From assembly GCA_036504215.1 (NCBI GenBank), contig DASXVO010000081.1, positions 1 through 64,000 on the forward strand: 64,000 nucleotides of DNA, read 5' to 3'. How positions within the stretch are numbered: the first letter of the stretch is position 1; every line of letters begins with the position of its first letter. This DNA is from Vicinamibacterales bacterium. GTDB taxonomy: Bacteria; Acidobacteriota; Vicinamibacteria; Vicinamibacterales; Fen-181. This document shows positions 1 through 7,151 of this stretch, in pieces. Below the pieces are notes generated by a model. That model made no database searches. It saw nothing but the letters and a program-made list of their open reading frames with translations, and was not told the DNA's origin. Both the position numbers and the translations under genes were made by a program.

Positions 1-331
1 CTTCCGAACCGGAGCCCAGTGCGACGGACCGGGCCGCGGCGGCCGATCCCCGGATCTCGCGCCGCGCCGCGCTGTCCGGGCGAAGCCTCCCGGCGGCGGC
101 CTTCCGTCCGATGACAGGCCGCGGGGGGAGAGGACGGGTCCGCGCCCCCATACCCCCACGGCCAGATCACCACGCCGCCACCGTCCGGCTCGATGCCCTG
201 ACGCAGGTGGGCGGTCTACGCCGCGCTTGGCGAGACCCGTGGCTCGGCCCCGCTCACCGCGCCCTGAGCCGCGTCGATGGGCGCCCCGCCGCGCCGGCCG
301 TGCGGTTCACGGCGGGCCGCCGGTGGCCTGC
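1..331. other. No supported gene at left edge
   Basis: I see no convincing gene here. Open frames exist on both strands, but they are long only because the sequence is very GC-rich, and none shows a recognisable domain. The frame that runs into the PhzF gene is open from the edge, yet its translation is Arg/Pro-rich and unlike PhzF, so I do not extend that gene upstream. Confidence 0.5.
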
Positions 332-337
332 TATGAT
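332..337 (+). promoter_or_regulatory. -10 element (TATGAT), possibly giving a leaderless phzF transcript
   Basis: A TATGAT hexamer ends six bases before the ATG of the PhzF gene. With a usual -10 to start distance, transcription would begin at or next to the A of the start codon. No Shine-Dalgarno-like sequence separates the two, which fits leaderless translation. No clear -35 is visible. This is an inference from spacing only. Confidence 0.4.
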
Positions 338-343
338 CTCGCC

Positions 344-1174
344 ATGCCCACGCGCTTGTATCAAGTCGACGCGTTCACCGATCGGCCGTTCGCCGGCAAT
401 CCCGCAGCCGTGTGCCTGCTCGACCGGCCTGCCGACGCCGTCTGGATGCAGAGCGTCGCGCGCGAGATGAACCTGTCGGAGACCGCCTTCGTCGTCCCGG
501 GCATCGATGCCGCCCCGCCGAACTGCCCGCTCTTCGGCCTCCGATGGTTCACGGCTGCCGGCGTCGAAGTCGACATCTGCGGCCATGCGACGCTCGCCAC
601 CGCACACGTGCTGTGGGAATCCGGGCTGCTGGCTCATGGCGAACGCGCGTGTTTCGACACGCGGAGCGGGCGGTTGACGGCGGCGCGCGATGCGGCCTGG
701 ATCACGCTCGACTTCCCCGCGATGCCGGTCGTGCCCGGTCCTATTCCGGGCACCATCCTGACTGCGCTGCGCGTCGATCCGCTCTTCACCGGCACGTGCG
801 GTCCGCGCTGCCTGGTGGAAGTCGCGAACGAGTCCATCGTCCGCGGCCTCGCGCCTGATTTCACCCTGATGCGCAGCGCGCCGGGCCGCGCCGTCATCGT
901 CACCAGCCGCGCCGACGCCGGCCGCGCGTACGACATCGTCTCGCGGTACTTCGCGCCGTGGGTGGGTGTGGACGAGGATCCGGTGACCGGCGTCGCGCAC
1001 TGCGCGCTCGGTCCCTTCTGGGCCGCGCGCCTGGGCAGGCAGACGGTCACGGCGTATCAAGCATCGGCTCGCGGCGGCCATCTCCGCCTCGCGCTGACCG
1101 ATGGGCTGCCCCCGCGGGTGCAGATCAGCGGCCAGGCGGTCACCGTGCTGGTCGGCACACTGCGCGGCGCCTGA
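344..1174 (+). CDS. PhzF family isomerase/epimerase-like protein
   Basis: The product has 276 residues, the usual PhzF family length. It opens with the family pattern YQVDAFTDRPFAGNPAAVC. The conserved NLSETAFV motif carries the Glu that acts as general acid/base in PhzF, and the second half repeats the fold (DEDPVTGVAHCALGPFW). PhzF proteins are two-lobed diaminopimelate-epimerase-fold enzymes; only a few have known substrates (phenazine precursor isomerisation), and no phenazine genes are nearby, so the substrate is unknown. The ATG at 344 is chosen because the family N-terminus starts there and a -10 element lies just upstream. Confidence 0.88.
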   Translation: MPTRLYQVDAFTDRPFAGNPAAVCLLDRPADAVWMQSVAREMNLSETAFVVPGIDAAPPNCPLFGLRWFTAAGVEVDICGHATLATAHVLWESGLLAHGERACFDTRSGRLTAARDAAWITLDFPAMPVVPGPIPGTILTALRVDPLFTGTCGPRCLVEVANESIVRGLAPDFTLMRSAPGRAVIVTSRADAGRAYDIVSRYFAPWVGVDEDPVTGVAHCALGPFWAARLGRQTVTAYQASARGGHLRLALTDGLPPRVQISGQAVTVLVGTLRGA

Positions 1175-1243
1175 CATTCAACCCGGGGATCGCAGAGACC
1201 GCCGAGCACGACGCCACTGAGGCACGGAGGCCCGCCCCCAATT

Positions 1244-1252
1244 TGCTATACT
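1244..1252 (+). promoter_or_regulatory. Extended -10 promoter candidate for the citrate lyase operon
   Basis: TGC followed by TATACT forms an extended -10 about 60 bases before the citC start. I see no good -35, which extended -10 promoters can lack. The rest of the 138-base gap after phzF holds no gene. It contains a GGCCCGCCCCCA stretch that also occurs as half of a palindrome at 35189-35200. Confidence 0.35.
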
Positions 1253-1312
1253 TCTCACTGCGCCGCCGGTTACGACCCCGCACGCCGTCGCCAGGATCAC
1301 CAGCGAGCCAGC

Positions 1313-2338
1313 ATGGTTGCCGTTGCCGTTCCGCTCCTCACCGCTGGAGAACGCGCCGAGTCTCGACGTCTCGTCGAGTCGCATGACCTGACGTTCGAAG
1401 ACGGCTGCGACGAGGTCGTGGGCGTCTACGACGCCGGGCGCCTGGTGGCCACGGGTGCGCGAGGCGGCTACGTGCTGAAGATGTTCGCGATCGAAGCGTC
1501 ATACCAGGGCGGCGACGTCCTCGGGGAACTGGCGACCTCGCTCATCGCCGGCGGCCGCCGCGCGGGCCACGACACGCTGTTCGTGTTCACGCGGCCTGAG
1601 CACGCGGCCAGCTTCGCGTCGTGTCACTTTCGCCTGCTGGCCACGAGCGGCGCGGTCACGCTGCTCGAGTACGGACCGGGCCTCGAGGAATACTTGCGGA
1701 CCCGTCGTCACCTTCGACGCGAGGGGCGGAACGGCGCGGTCGTGGTCAACGGCAACCCGTTCACTCGCGGGCACCTGCACCTGGTCGAAACCGCAGCGCG
1801 CCTGGTCAGCACGCTCTACCTCTTCGTCGTCCGCGAGGATCGGTCGGTCTTCCCGTTCGACGTCCGCCTCGGCCTCGCACAGGACGCGACGCGCCACCTG
1901 TCGAACGTCGTGGTGCTGGACACGTCGCGGTACGCCGTCAGCGCCGGCACCTTCCCGTCGTATTTCCTTCGGAAGAACGACGACAAGGCGCGGCTGCAGA
2001 TGCGGCTCGACGTCCGGCTGTTCGGCGAGCGCCTCGCGCCGGCGTTCGGCATCACCGAACGGTTCGTTGGCCACGAGCCCTACTGCGAGACGACCGCGGA
2101 GTACAACCGTGCGATGGCCGAGGTACTCCCACAGTGCGGGATCGGGCTGACCGAGATCCCTCGGCTCGAAGCAGACGGCCGACCGATCAGCGCGACCACG
2201 GTGCGCGCGGCCCTGGCGGCCGGCAACCTCGCGGCTGTGACGGGGCTCGTGCCGCCCGCGACGATGGTGTTTCTCGAATCGGAGGCTGGCCGGGGAATCG
2301 CGAGTCGGCTCCAGTCGGAGTCGATGGCGGCCCCGTGA
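1313..2338 (+). CDS. citC: [Citrate (pro-3S)-lyase] ligase, CitC
   Basis: A 341-residue protein that activates citrate lyase by ATP-dependent acetylation of the thiol on the acyl-carrier subunit prosthetic group. The N-terminal third is a GNAT-like domain (EDGCDEVVGVYD...GGYVLKMFAI). The C-terminal part is a nucleotidyltransferase fold with NGNPFTRGHLHLVE (HIGH-like) near residue 145 and GRPISATTVRAAL near residue 295. Length and domain order match CitC. It is the first gene of the citC-D-ppc-E-F-X-G operon. Confidence 0.93.
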   Translation: MVAVAVPLLTAGERAESRRLVESHDLTFEDGCDEVVGVYDAGRLVATGARGGYVLKMFAIEASYQGGDVLGELATSLIAGGRRAGHDTLFVFTRPEHAASFASCHFRLLATSGAVTLLEYGPGLEEYLRTRRHLRREGRNGAVVVNGNPFTRGHLHLVETAARLVSTLYLFVVREDRSVFPFDVRLGLAQDATRHLSNVVVLDTSRYAVSAGTFPSYFLRKNDDKARLQMRLDVRLFGERLAPAFGITERFVGHEPYCETTAEYNRAMAEVLPQCGIGLTEIPRLEADGRPISATTVRAALAAGNLAAVTGLVPPATMVFLESEAGRGIASRLQSESMAAP

Positions 2339-2413
2339 TCCCCGGCTCCCGTGTTCTCGATCCTCAGTGCTCGATTTCGAATTCTGACTCCTGGCTCCTG
2401 ACTCTTTCTTGAT
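2339..2413. repeat. Dispersed short repeat, CTCCTGGCTCCTGA family, copy 1
   Basis: The spacer between citC and citD is filled by near-repetitive text with GACTCCTGGCTCCTGACTC at its right end. The same motif recurs at 10780-10821, immediately after rdgB. No gene or hairpin terminator is apparent in it. Confidence 0.6.
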
Positions 2414-2677
2414 ATGAACATCACCACCAAAGCCAGCGCGGGGACGATGCAGTCCAGCGATCTGATGGTCCACGTCGAACCGGCGGACGGACTCGAGATC
2501 GAGATCGAGTCCACCGTCAAGAAACAGTTCGAACACCTGATTCGTGCGCGGATCGAGGCGACGCTCCAGCGAAACTCGGTGACACGGGCCCGGGTGAAGG
2601 TGACCGATCGCGGCGCGCTCGATTACGCCATCGAGGCACGGGTGGAGGCGGCCCTGCGCCGGGCCGCGGAGGTATAG
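2414..2677 (+). CDS. citD: Citrate lyase acyl carrier protein (gamma subunit), CitD
   Basis: An 87-residue protein. The sequence AGTMQSSDLMV near residue 10 matches the CitD segment whose serine carries the 2'-(5''-triphosphoribosyl)-3'-dephospho-CoA group. The helical remainder (TVKKQFEHLIRARIEATL) is typical of CitD. It swings the acetyl/citryl thioester between CitF and CitE. Only one base separates its stop from the GTG of the next gene. Confidence 0.9.
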   Translation: MNITTKASAGTMQSSDLMVHVEPADGLEIEIESTVKKQFEHLIRARIEATLQRNSVTRARVKVTDRGALDYAIEARVEAALRRAAEV

Positions 2678-2678
2678 T

Positions 2679-3149
2679 GTGGACAAGCTTTCGTATCGCG
2701 AGGTCCGACAGGGCCGACGCTTCATGATCCGGGTGCTGCCCGGAACACGACTGGTCGACGAACTCCTGCAGTTCGCTCGCCTGGTCGAACTCCGACATGC
2801 GGCCATCGTCTCGGCCGTCGGATCGGTGCGCGACGTCGAGTTCAGCGACATCCAGGCAGGCGCCCGCCTGCCAATCACCGAACCGCGCATGCCCGTGCAC
2901 CGCGTGGAAGGCCCGCTCGATCTGCTCGGCCTCGAGGGCAACCTCGTGCCGAACGAAACGGGCAGGGTGGATGCCCACCTGCACATCTTCGCGGCCAAGT
3001 CCTCGGGCGAGGCCATCGGCGGTCACCTGCGCGACGCGGAGGTCTTCGCCACCTGCGAGGTCATCCTGAGCGAGTACATCGTCGAGGGCGTCGAGCGCCA
3101 GCACTCGACTCGCGGCGGCGTGGACACGCTCTTCTTCGAGGACAAGTAG
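2679..3149 (+). CDS. PPC/DUF296-domain protein inside the citrate lyase operon
   Basis: A 156-residue protein starting at GTG. It shows the PPC (plants and prokaryotes conserved, DUF296) pattern: an early RVLPGTRLVDELLQFA segment, AAIVSAVGSV, then HLHIFAAKSSGEAIGGHL, with the family's metal-site-like His residues and GGHL turn. In plants the domain accompanies AT-hooks; bacterial stand-alone versions are trimeric and of unknown function. There is no AT-hook here. The gene is packed between citD and citE with one-base gaps, so it is certainly co-transcribed and its level is tied to the lyase subunits. A regulatory or small-molecule-binding role is possible but unproven. Confidence 0.82.
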   Translation: MDKLSYREVRQGRRFMIRVLPGTRLVDELLQFARLVELRHAAIVSAVGSVRDVEFSDIQAGARLPITEPRMPVHRVEGPLDLLGLEGNLVPNETGRVDAHLHIFAAKSSGEAIGGHLRDAEVFATCEVILSEYIVEGVERQHSTRGGVDTLFFEDK

Positions 3150-3150
3150 C

Positions 3151-4074
3151 ATGGACAGGCGACAACGGCTCCGACGCTCGCTGCTCTACGTCCCCGGCAA
3201 CATGCCGGGCATGCTGCAGAACATCCCGGTCTTCAACTCCGACGGCGTGCTGATCGATCTCGAGGACGCGGTACCGCTCAGCGAGAAGGACGCGGCGCGG
3301 CTGCTCGCCCGCCACTTCCTCCAGACGTTCCCCGACCGGAGCAAGGAGATCTTCGTCCGCATCAACGGCCTCGACACGAAGTACGCGCTGGACGACCTGC
3401 GCGCGGTGCTGCCGGCCAAGCCCGATGGGATCCGCCTGCCGAAGGCCGACGATCCGGAAGTGGTCGAGCGCCTCGACACGCTGTTGACCGAGTACGAGGA
3501 GAAACTCGGCCTCGAAATCGGCTACTTCTCGATCATGCCGTCGATCGAGAGCGCGGTTGGCGTCCTCAACTGCGTGAAGACGGCACATGCCTCGAAGCGC
3601 ATGGTCGCCCTGGCGTTCGGTGCCGAGGACTACACCGCATCGCTCGAAATCCAGCGAACGCGAGGCGGCGAGGAACTGCTCGGCGCGCGCATGCAGATCG
3701 TGTGGGCCGCGAAAGCCGCCGGCCTCCAGGCGATCGACAGCGTCTTCGCCGACGCCAACGACGTGGACGGCCTGCGCGCGGACACCGAGCTGGTGAAGCG
3801 CCTCGGCTTCACGGGGAAGTCACTCGTGAACCCGCGGCAGATCGACGTCGTCCACGAGGTGTTCCGGCCGAAGCCCGACGAGGTCGAGCACGCCCTCGAC
3901 GTGATGGAAGCCATCAAGAAGGCCCGCGAAATGGGAACCGGCGTCATTTCGCTGCGCGGCAAGATGGTGGACGCCCCGGTGGTCAAGCGCGCGGCGCGCA
4001 CCATCCGGACGGCGGTGGCCTTCGGCATGATCGACTACGAGTTGTCCGACGAGGTGATTTATGGCCAGGAATAG
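3151..4074 (+). CDS. citE: Citrate lyase beta subunit (citryl-ACP lyase), CitE
   Basis: A 307-residue TIM-barrel protein of the HpcH/HpaI-CitE superfamily. It cleaves citryl-ACP into oxaloacetate and acetyl-ACP. Visible hallmarks are RRSLLYVPGN at the N-terminus, DLEDAVPLSEK (acidic Mg2+ region), FVRINGLDT, and the late AFGAEDYTA with the metal-binding acid. Its 3' end overlaps the citF start by 14 bases, so the two catalytic subunits are translationally coupled. Confidence 0.93.
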   Translation: MDRRQRLRRSLLYVPGNMPGMLQNIPVFNSDGVLIDLEDAVPLSEKDAARLLARHFLQTFPDRSKEIFVRINGLDTKYALDDLRAVLPAKPDGIRLPKADDPEVVERLDTLLTEYEEKLGLEIGYFSIMPSIESAVGVLNCVKTAHASKRMVALAFGAEDYTASLEIQRTRGGEELLGARMQIVWAAKAAGLQAIDSVFADANDVDGLRADTELVKRLGFTGKSLVNPRQIDVVHEVFRPKPDEVEHALDVMEAIKKAREMGTGVISLRGKMVDAPVVKRAARTIRTAVAFGMIDYELSDEVIYGQE

Positions 4075-5599
4075 CCTGGGACGGGACATTCCCGACACCT
4101 GGCACGGCAAGCGGTACGACCCCTACAAGGACCCGTTCTCCCGGATGCCGACGATGGACCGCGCGACCAGGCCGCTGGTCCGCCGGAATCCGGGCGAGAG
4201 CAAGGTTCTCCCGTCGCTCCGGGACGCCATCGAGAAGTCCGGCCTCCGCGATGGGATGACGATCGCCACGCACCATCACCTGCGCAACGGCGACGTGCTG
4301 CTCAACCTCGTCGTGAAGGAACTCGACGCGATGGGGTTCAAGGACATCTGCATCGCCTCGAGTTCGGTGCACCCGGTGCACGCGGAGATGATCCCGTCGA
4401 TCCGGAAGGGCGTGGTGACGCGCTGCGAGACCGGCGTCAACGGCCTCATCGGCGAGCTGGCCACCAGGGGCGAGATCGATTTCCCCATCGTGGTCCGGTC
4501 GCACGGCGGGCGTGCGCGCATGCTCGTCACCGACGAGGTACCGGTGGACGTCGCGTTCATCGCCGCGCCATGCTGCGATGAGACCGGCAACCTGAACGGC
4601 GTGAGCGGGCCGTCGGCGTGCGGGAGCCTCGGCTACGCCTTCACGGACGCACGCTACGCGCGCAAGGTCGTGGCCGTCACCGACAACCTGGTGCCCTACC
4701 CGGCGTCTCCGGTCAGCATCTCGCAGAGCGACGTGGACTACGTCGTCGTGCTCGATTCGCTCGGCGATTCGAAGAAGATCGTCTCCACCACGACGCGCGT
4801 CACGCGCGACCCGGCCGGCTTGCTGATCGCACACTACGCGGCCGAGGTGGTCGAGGCGTCCGGCCTGCTGAAGGACGGCTTCTCGTTCCAGACCGGCGCT
4901 GGCGGCACGTCGCTGGCGGTGGCGGACGCGATCAAGCGGAAGATGCTGGCCCAGAAGATTCGCGGCAGCTTCGGGTGCGGCGGCATCACCGGGTACTTCG
5001 TGGACATGCTGGAGGAGGGCTACTTCCGGACCCTCTTCGACGTCCAGTGCTTCGACCTGCGGGCGGTGGAGTCGATCGGCAAGAACCTCATGCACCGGGA
5101 GATCAGCGCCGACCTCTACGCCAACCCGTTCAACCGCGGGTCGGTGGTCAACATGCTCGACTGCGTGATCCTCGGCGCGACCGAAGTGGACGTGAACTTC
5201 AACGTGAACGTCAACACGGAGTCGAACGGTCTGCTGCTCCACAACACCGGCGGGCACTCGGACACGGCCGCCGGGGCCAAGCTCGCCGTCGTCGTCGCGC
5301 CGTCGATCCGCGGGCGCCTGCCAATCGTCCGCGACGAGGTCACGACGATCACGACCCCGGGCGAGACGATCGACGTGGTGGTGACCGAGCGCGGCATCGC
5401 CGTGTCGGACAAGCACGTCCACCTGAAGAAGGAACTGCTCCGTCGGCGCCTGCCGCTCAAGGACATCCGCCAGCTGCAGGCCGAGATCAACACGCTGACC
5501 GGCAAGCCGCGACCGCTCGAGTTCGAGGACAAGATCGTCGCCCTCATCGAGTATCGCGACGGCTCCATCATCGACGTCGTCAGGCAGGTGAAGGCATAG
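4061..5599 (+). CDS. citF: Citrate lyase alpha subunit (acetyl-ACP:citrate transferase), CitF
   Basis: A 512-residue protein, the usual CitF length. It swaps citrate for acetate on the acyl carrier subunit. Recognisable blocks are TIATHHHLRNGDVLLNLV near residue 67, the SSSVHPVHAEMIPSIRKGVV block, and GCGGITGYFVDMLEEGYF in the second half, all typical of CitF, a CoA-transferase-fold protein. It overlaps citE by 14 bases; citX begins six bases after its stop. Confidence 0.94.
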   Translation: MARNSLGRDIPDTWHGKRYDPYKDPFSRMPTMDRATRPLVRRNPGESKVLPSLRDAIEKSGLRDGMTIATHHHLRNGDVLLNLVVKELDAMGFKDICIASSSVHPVHAEMIPSIRKGVVTRCETGVNGLIGELATRGEIDFPIVVRSHGGRARMLVTDEVPVDVAFIAAPCCDETGNLNGVSGPSACGSLGYAFTDARYARKVVAVTDNLVPYPASPVSISQSDVDYVVVLDSLGDSKKIVSTTTRVTRDPAGLLIAHYAAEVVEASGLLKDGFSFQTGAGGTSLAVADAIKRKMLAQKIRGSFGCGGITGYFVDMLEEGYFRTLFDVQCFDLRAVESIGKNLMHREISADLYANPFNRGSVVNMLDCVILGATEVDVNFNVNVNTESNGLLLHNTGGHSDTAAGAKLAVVVAPSIRGRLPIVRDEVTTITTPGETIDVVVTERGIAVSDKHVHLKKELLRRRLPLKDIRQLQAEINTLTGKPRPLEFEDKIVALIEYRDGSIIDVVRQVKA

Positions 5600-5604
5600 C
5601 GGGC

Positions 5605-6141
5605 ATGTCGGCTCCGTGTCGGACGACAGGCGCACGGACCATGGCACTCGACCTCCCGGCGCTTCGGCGACAGTTGCTCGACGCGCGGGAGGTGCGCGAC
5701 GCGCGGATCCGTCGCCACTTCGGCACGGGGTCGACGCTCGTCTTCCTCGGCACCAACATCCCCGGCCCGGACAAACATCTGGTCGAACTCGACCGCCTGA
5801 TGACGGTCTGGCTCGACGGCGTCGTGGCGGAGTTCGCCGACGCCATCGTGGTCGACCGGGGTGACGATGCACTCGGCCCCTGGGAACTCATCGGAACCCG
5901 CATGGAGCCAGAGGTTGCCAAGCGCCGCGCGGTCGCGCTCGAAGAGGCCCTGCGGGCCGGACGCCTCCTCGATCTCGACGTCTACGCGCCAGACGGCAGC
6001 CAGGTGGATCGGCGACGAATCGGACTCCCGCCCAGGTGTTGTCTCGTGTGCGACGAACCGGCCGGCGAGTGCATCAGGGCCGGCAGGCATACGACCGCCG
6101 AACTCCACGCCGCCGTCTGCACCCTGCTCGTGACCCCATGA
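5605..6141 (+). CDS. citX: Apo-citrate lyase phosphoribosyl-dephospho-CoA transferase, CitX
   Basis: A 178-residue protein from the ATG at 5605; a second in-frame ATG at 5641 would give 166 residues and aligns better with the family start. CitX transfers the triphosphoribosyl-dephospho-CoA group onto the CitD serine. Signature segments are LVFLGTNIPGPDKH near residue 50 and GPWELIGTRMEPEVAKRRAVALE later, followed by a Cys-containing tail (RCCLVCDEPAGEC). The stop overlaps the citG start as ATGA. Confidence 0.9.
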   Translation: MSAPCRTTGARTMALDLPALRRQLLDAREVRDARIRRHFGTGSTLVFLGTNIPGPDKHLVELDRLMTVWLDGVVAEFADAIVVDRGDDALGPWELIGTRMEPEVAKRRAVALEEALRAGRLLDLDVYAPDGSQVDRRRIGLPPRCCLVCDEPAGECIRAGRHTTAELHAAVCTLLVTP

Positions 6142-7001
6142 CGCGTTTCTCCGATCGCCTGGCGCTCGCACTCGTCGACGGCGCTCGCGCCGAGCTCGAA
6201 CTCACGCCCAAACCAGGCCTCGTCGATCGCCTCGACAACGGCTCGCACCCCGACCTGTCGTTCGAGGCCATGGGCCGGTCCATCGCGTTGCTCCCGCTCT
6301 ACTTCGACGCACTCCTCGACATCGCTCGCCGTGCGCCCGCACTGGACCTGGCCGCCTGCGTCCAGGCGGGCGTGGATGCCGAAGCGCGAATGGCCGCCAC
6401 GATCGGCAGCAACGCGCATCGCGGCTACATCTTTCTGGGCGGGCTCGTCCTGCTCGGTGCCACAGAGTTCGAGCGTCGCGGACAGTTGGCCACCGTCGCT
6501 GCACTGCGCGCGGCCATTCGCGGCGTCGCATCGCGCGTGCTTGGCTCTCCGGTCCCTCGACCCAGCGCTGGTCCCACGTCCAACGGCGCTGCGGTTCGGC
6601 AGCGACACGCACTTGGCGGCATCCACCGGGAGGCGCTCGAGGGACTACCGTCGGTGTTCGATGTTGGCCTGCCCGTCTGCGCGGATCGACTGAAAACGGC
6701 GCACCCCTCGCCACGGGCCGCGGCAACCGGCGCTGCGACCCAAGCGCGGCACTACCTCATGGCCGTGCTCATGCAGTCGGTCGAGGACACGACGGCGGTC
6801 CATCGCTGCGGTCCGGCCGGCCTGGCCCGACTGCGGACGGATGGCGCCAGGCTGCAGCACATCATCGAACAGCAGGCCGACTATCAGCCGTATCTGCGAG
6901 CCCTCAACGACGAGTACCGGGCCATGAGGCTCACGATGGGCGGCGTCGCCGACTGCCTGGCGATCTGCCTGGCGCTCCACGAGGTCGAGTTGGCGCGCTG
7001 A
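6138..7001 (+). CDS. citG: Triphosphoribosyl-dephospho-CoA synthase, CitG
   Basis: A 287-residue protein that makes the precursor of the citrate lyase prosthetic group from ATP and dephospho-CoA. Family features are ELTPKPGLVDRLDNGSHPDL near residue 20, LPLYFDALLDIA, GSNAHRGYIFLGGL, and a long helical C-terminus with VEDTTAVHRCG. The order citX-citG as separate genes is common, although some bacteria fuse them. It is the last gene of the operon; a hairpin repeat begins at the base right after its stop. Confidence 0.92.
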   Translation: MTRFSDRLALALVDGARAELELTPKPGLVDRLDNGSHPDLSFEAMGRSIALLPLYFDALLDIARRAPALDLAACVQAGVDAEARMAATIGSNAHRGYIFLGGLVLLGATEFERRGQLATVAALRAAIRGVASRVLGSPVPRPSAGPTSNGAAVRQRHALGGIHREALEGLPSVFDVGLPVCADRLKTAHPSPRAAATGAATQARHYLMAVLMQSVEDTTAVHRCGPAGLARLRTDGARLQHIIEQQADYQPYLRALNDEYRAMRLTMGGVADCLAICLALHEVELAR

Positions 7002-7128
7002 GCACGGGCGGGACGCCCGTGCCACTCGGTCTCGCCGAGCGGGACAGGCGTCTGCCGAGTGGGACAGGCGTCTCGCCGAGTGGGACAGCCGTCTGCCGAG
7101 TGGGACAGGCGTCTCGCCTGTCCGGGCG
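7002..7128. repeat. Hairpin repeat array of the HGRDARAT family (intergenic copy)
   Basis: A perfect 9-bp inverted repeat (GCACGGGCG at 7002-7010, CGCCCGTGC at 7014-7022, 3-base loop) starts immediately after the citG stop. It is followed by about four units of 20-21 bases built on GCCGAGTGGGACAGGCGTCT, ending in a second hairpin (ACAGGCG-TCT-CGCCTGT). The hairpin core and the CACTCGG flank match the arrays at 50777, 51817 and 63403. Besides being a repeat it could act as a terminator or mRNA-stabilising 3' structure for the citrate lyase transcript. Confidence 0.85.
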
Positions 7129-7151
7129 AGGCGCGCTATGATGAGTACGCT

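Noticed and set aside
3983-5872. 629-codon minus-strand frame opposite citF
   Set aside because: It is antisense to citF and citX, with no family features and no ribosome site.
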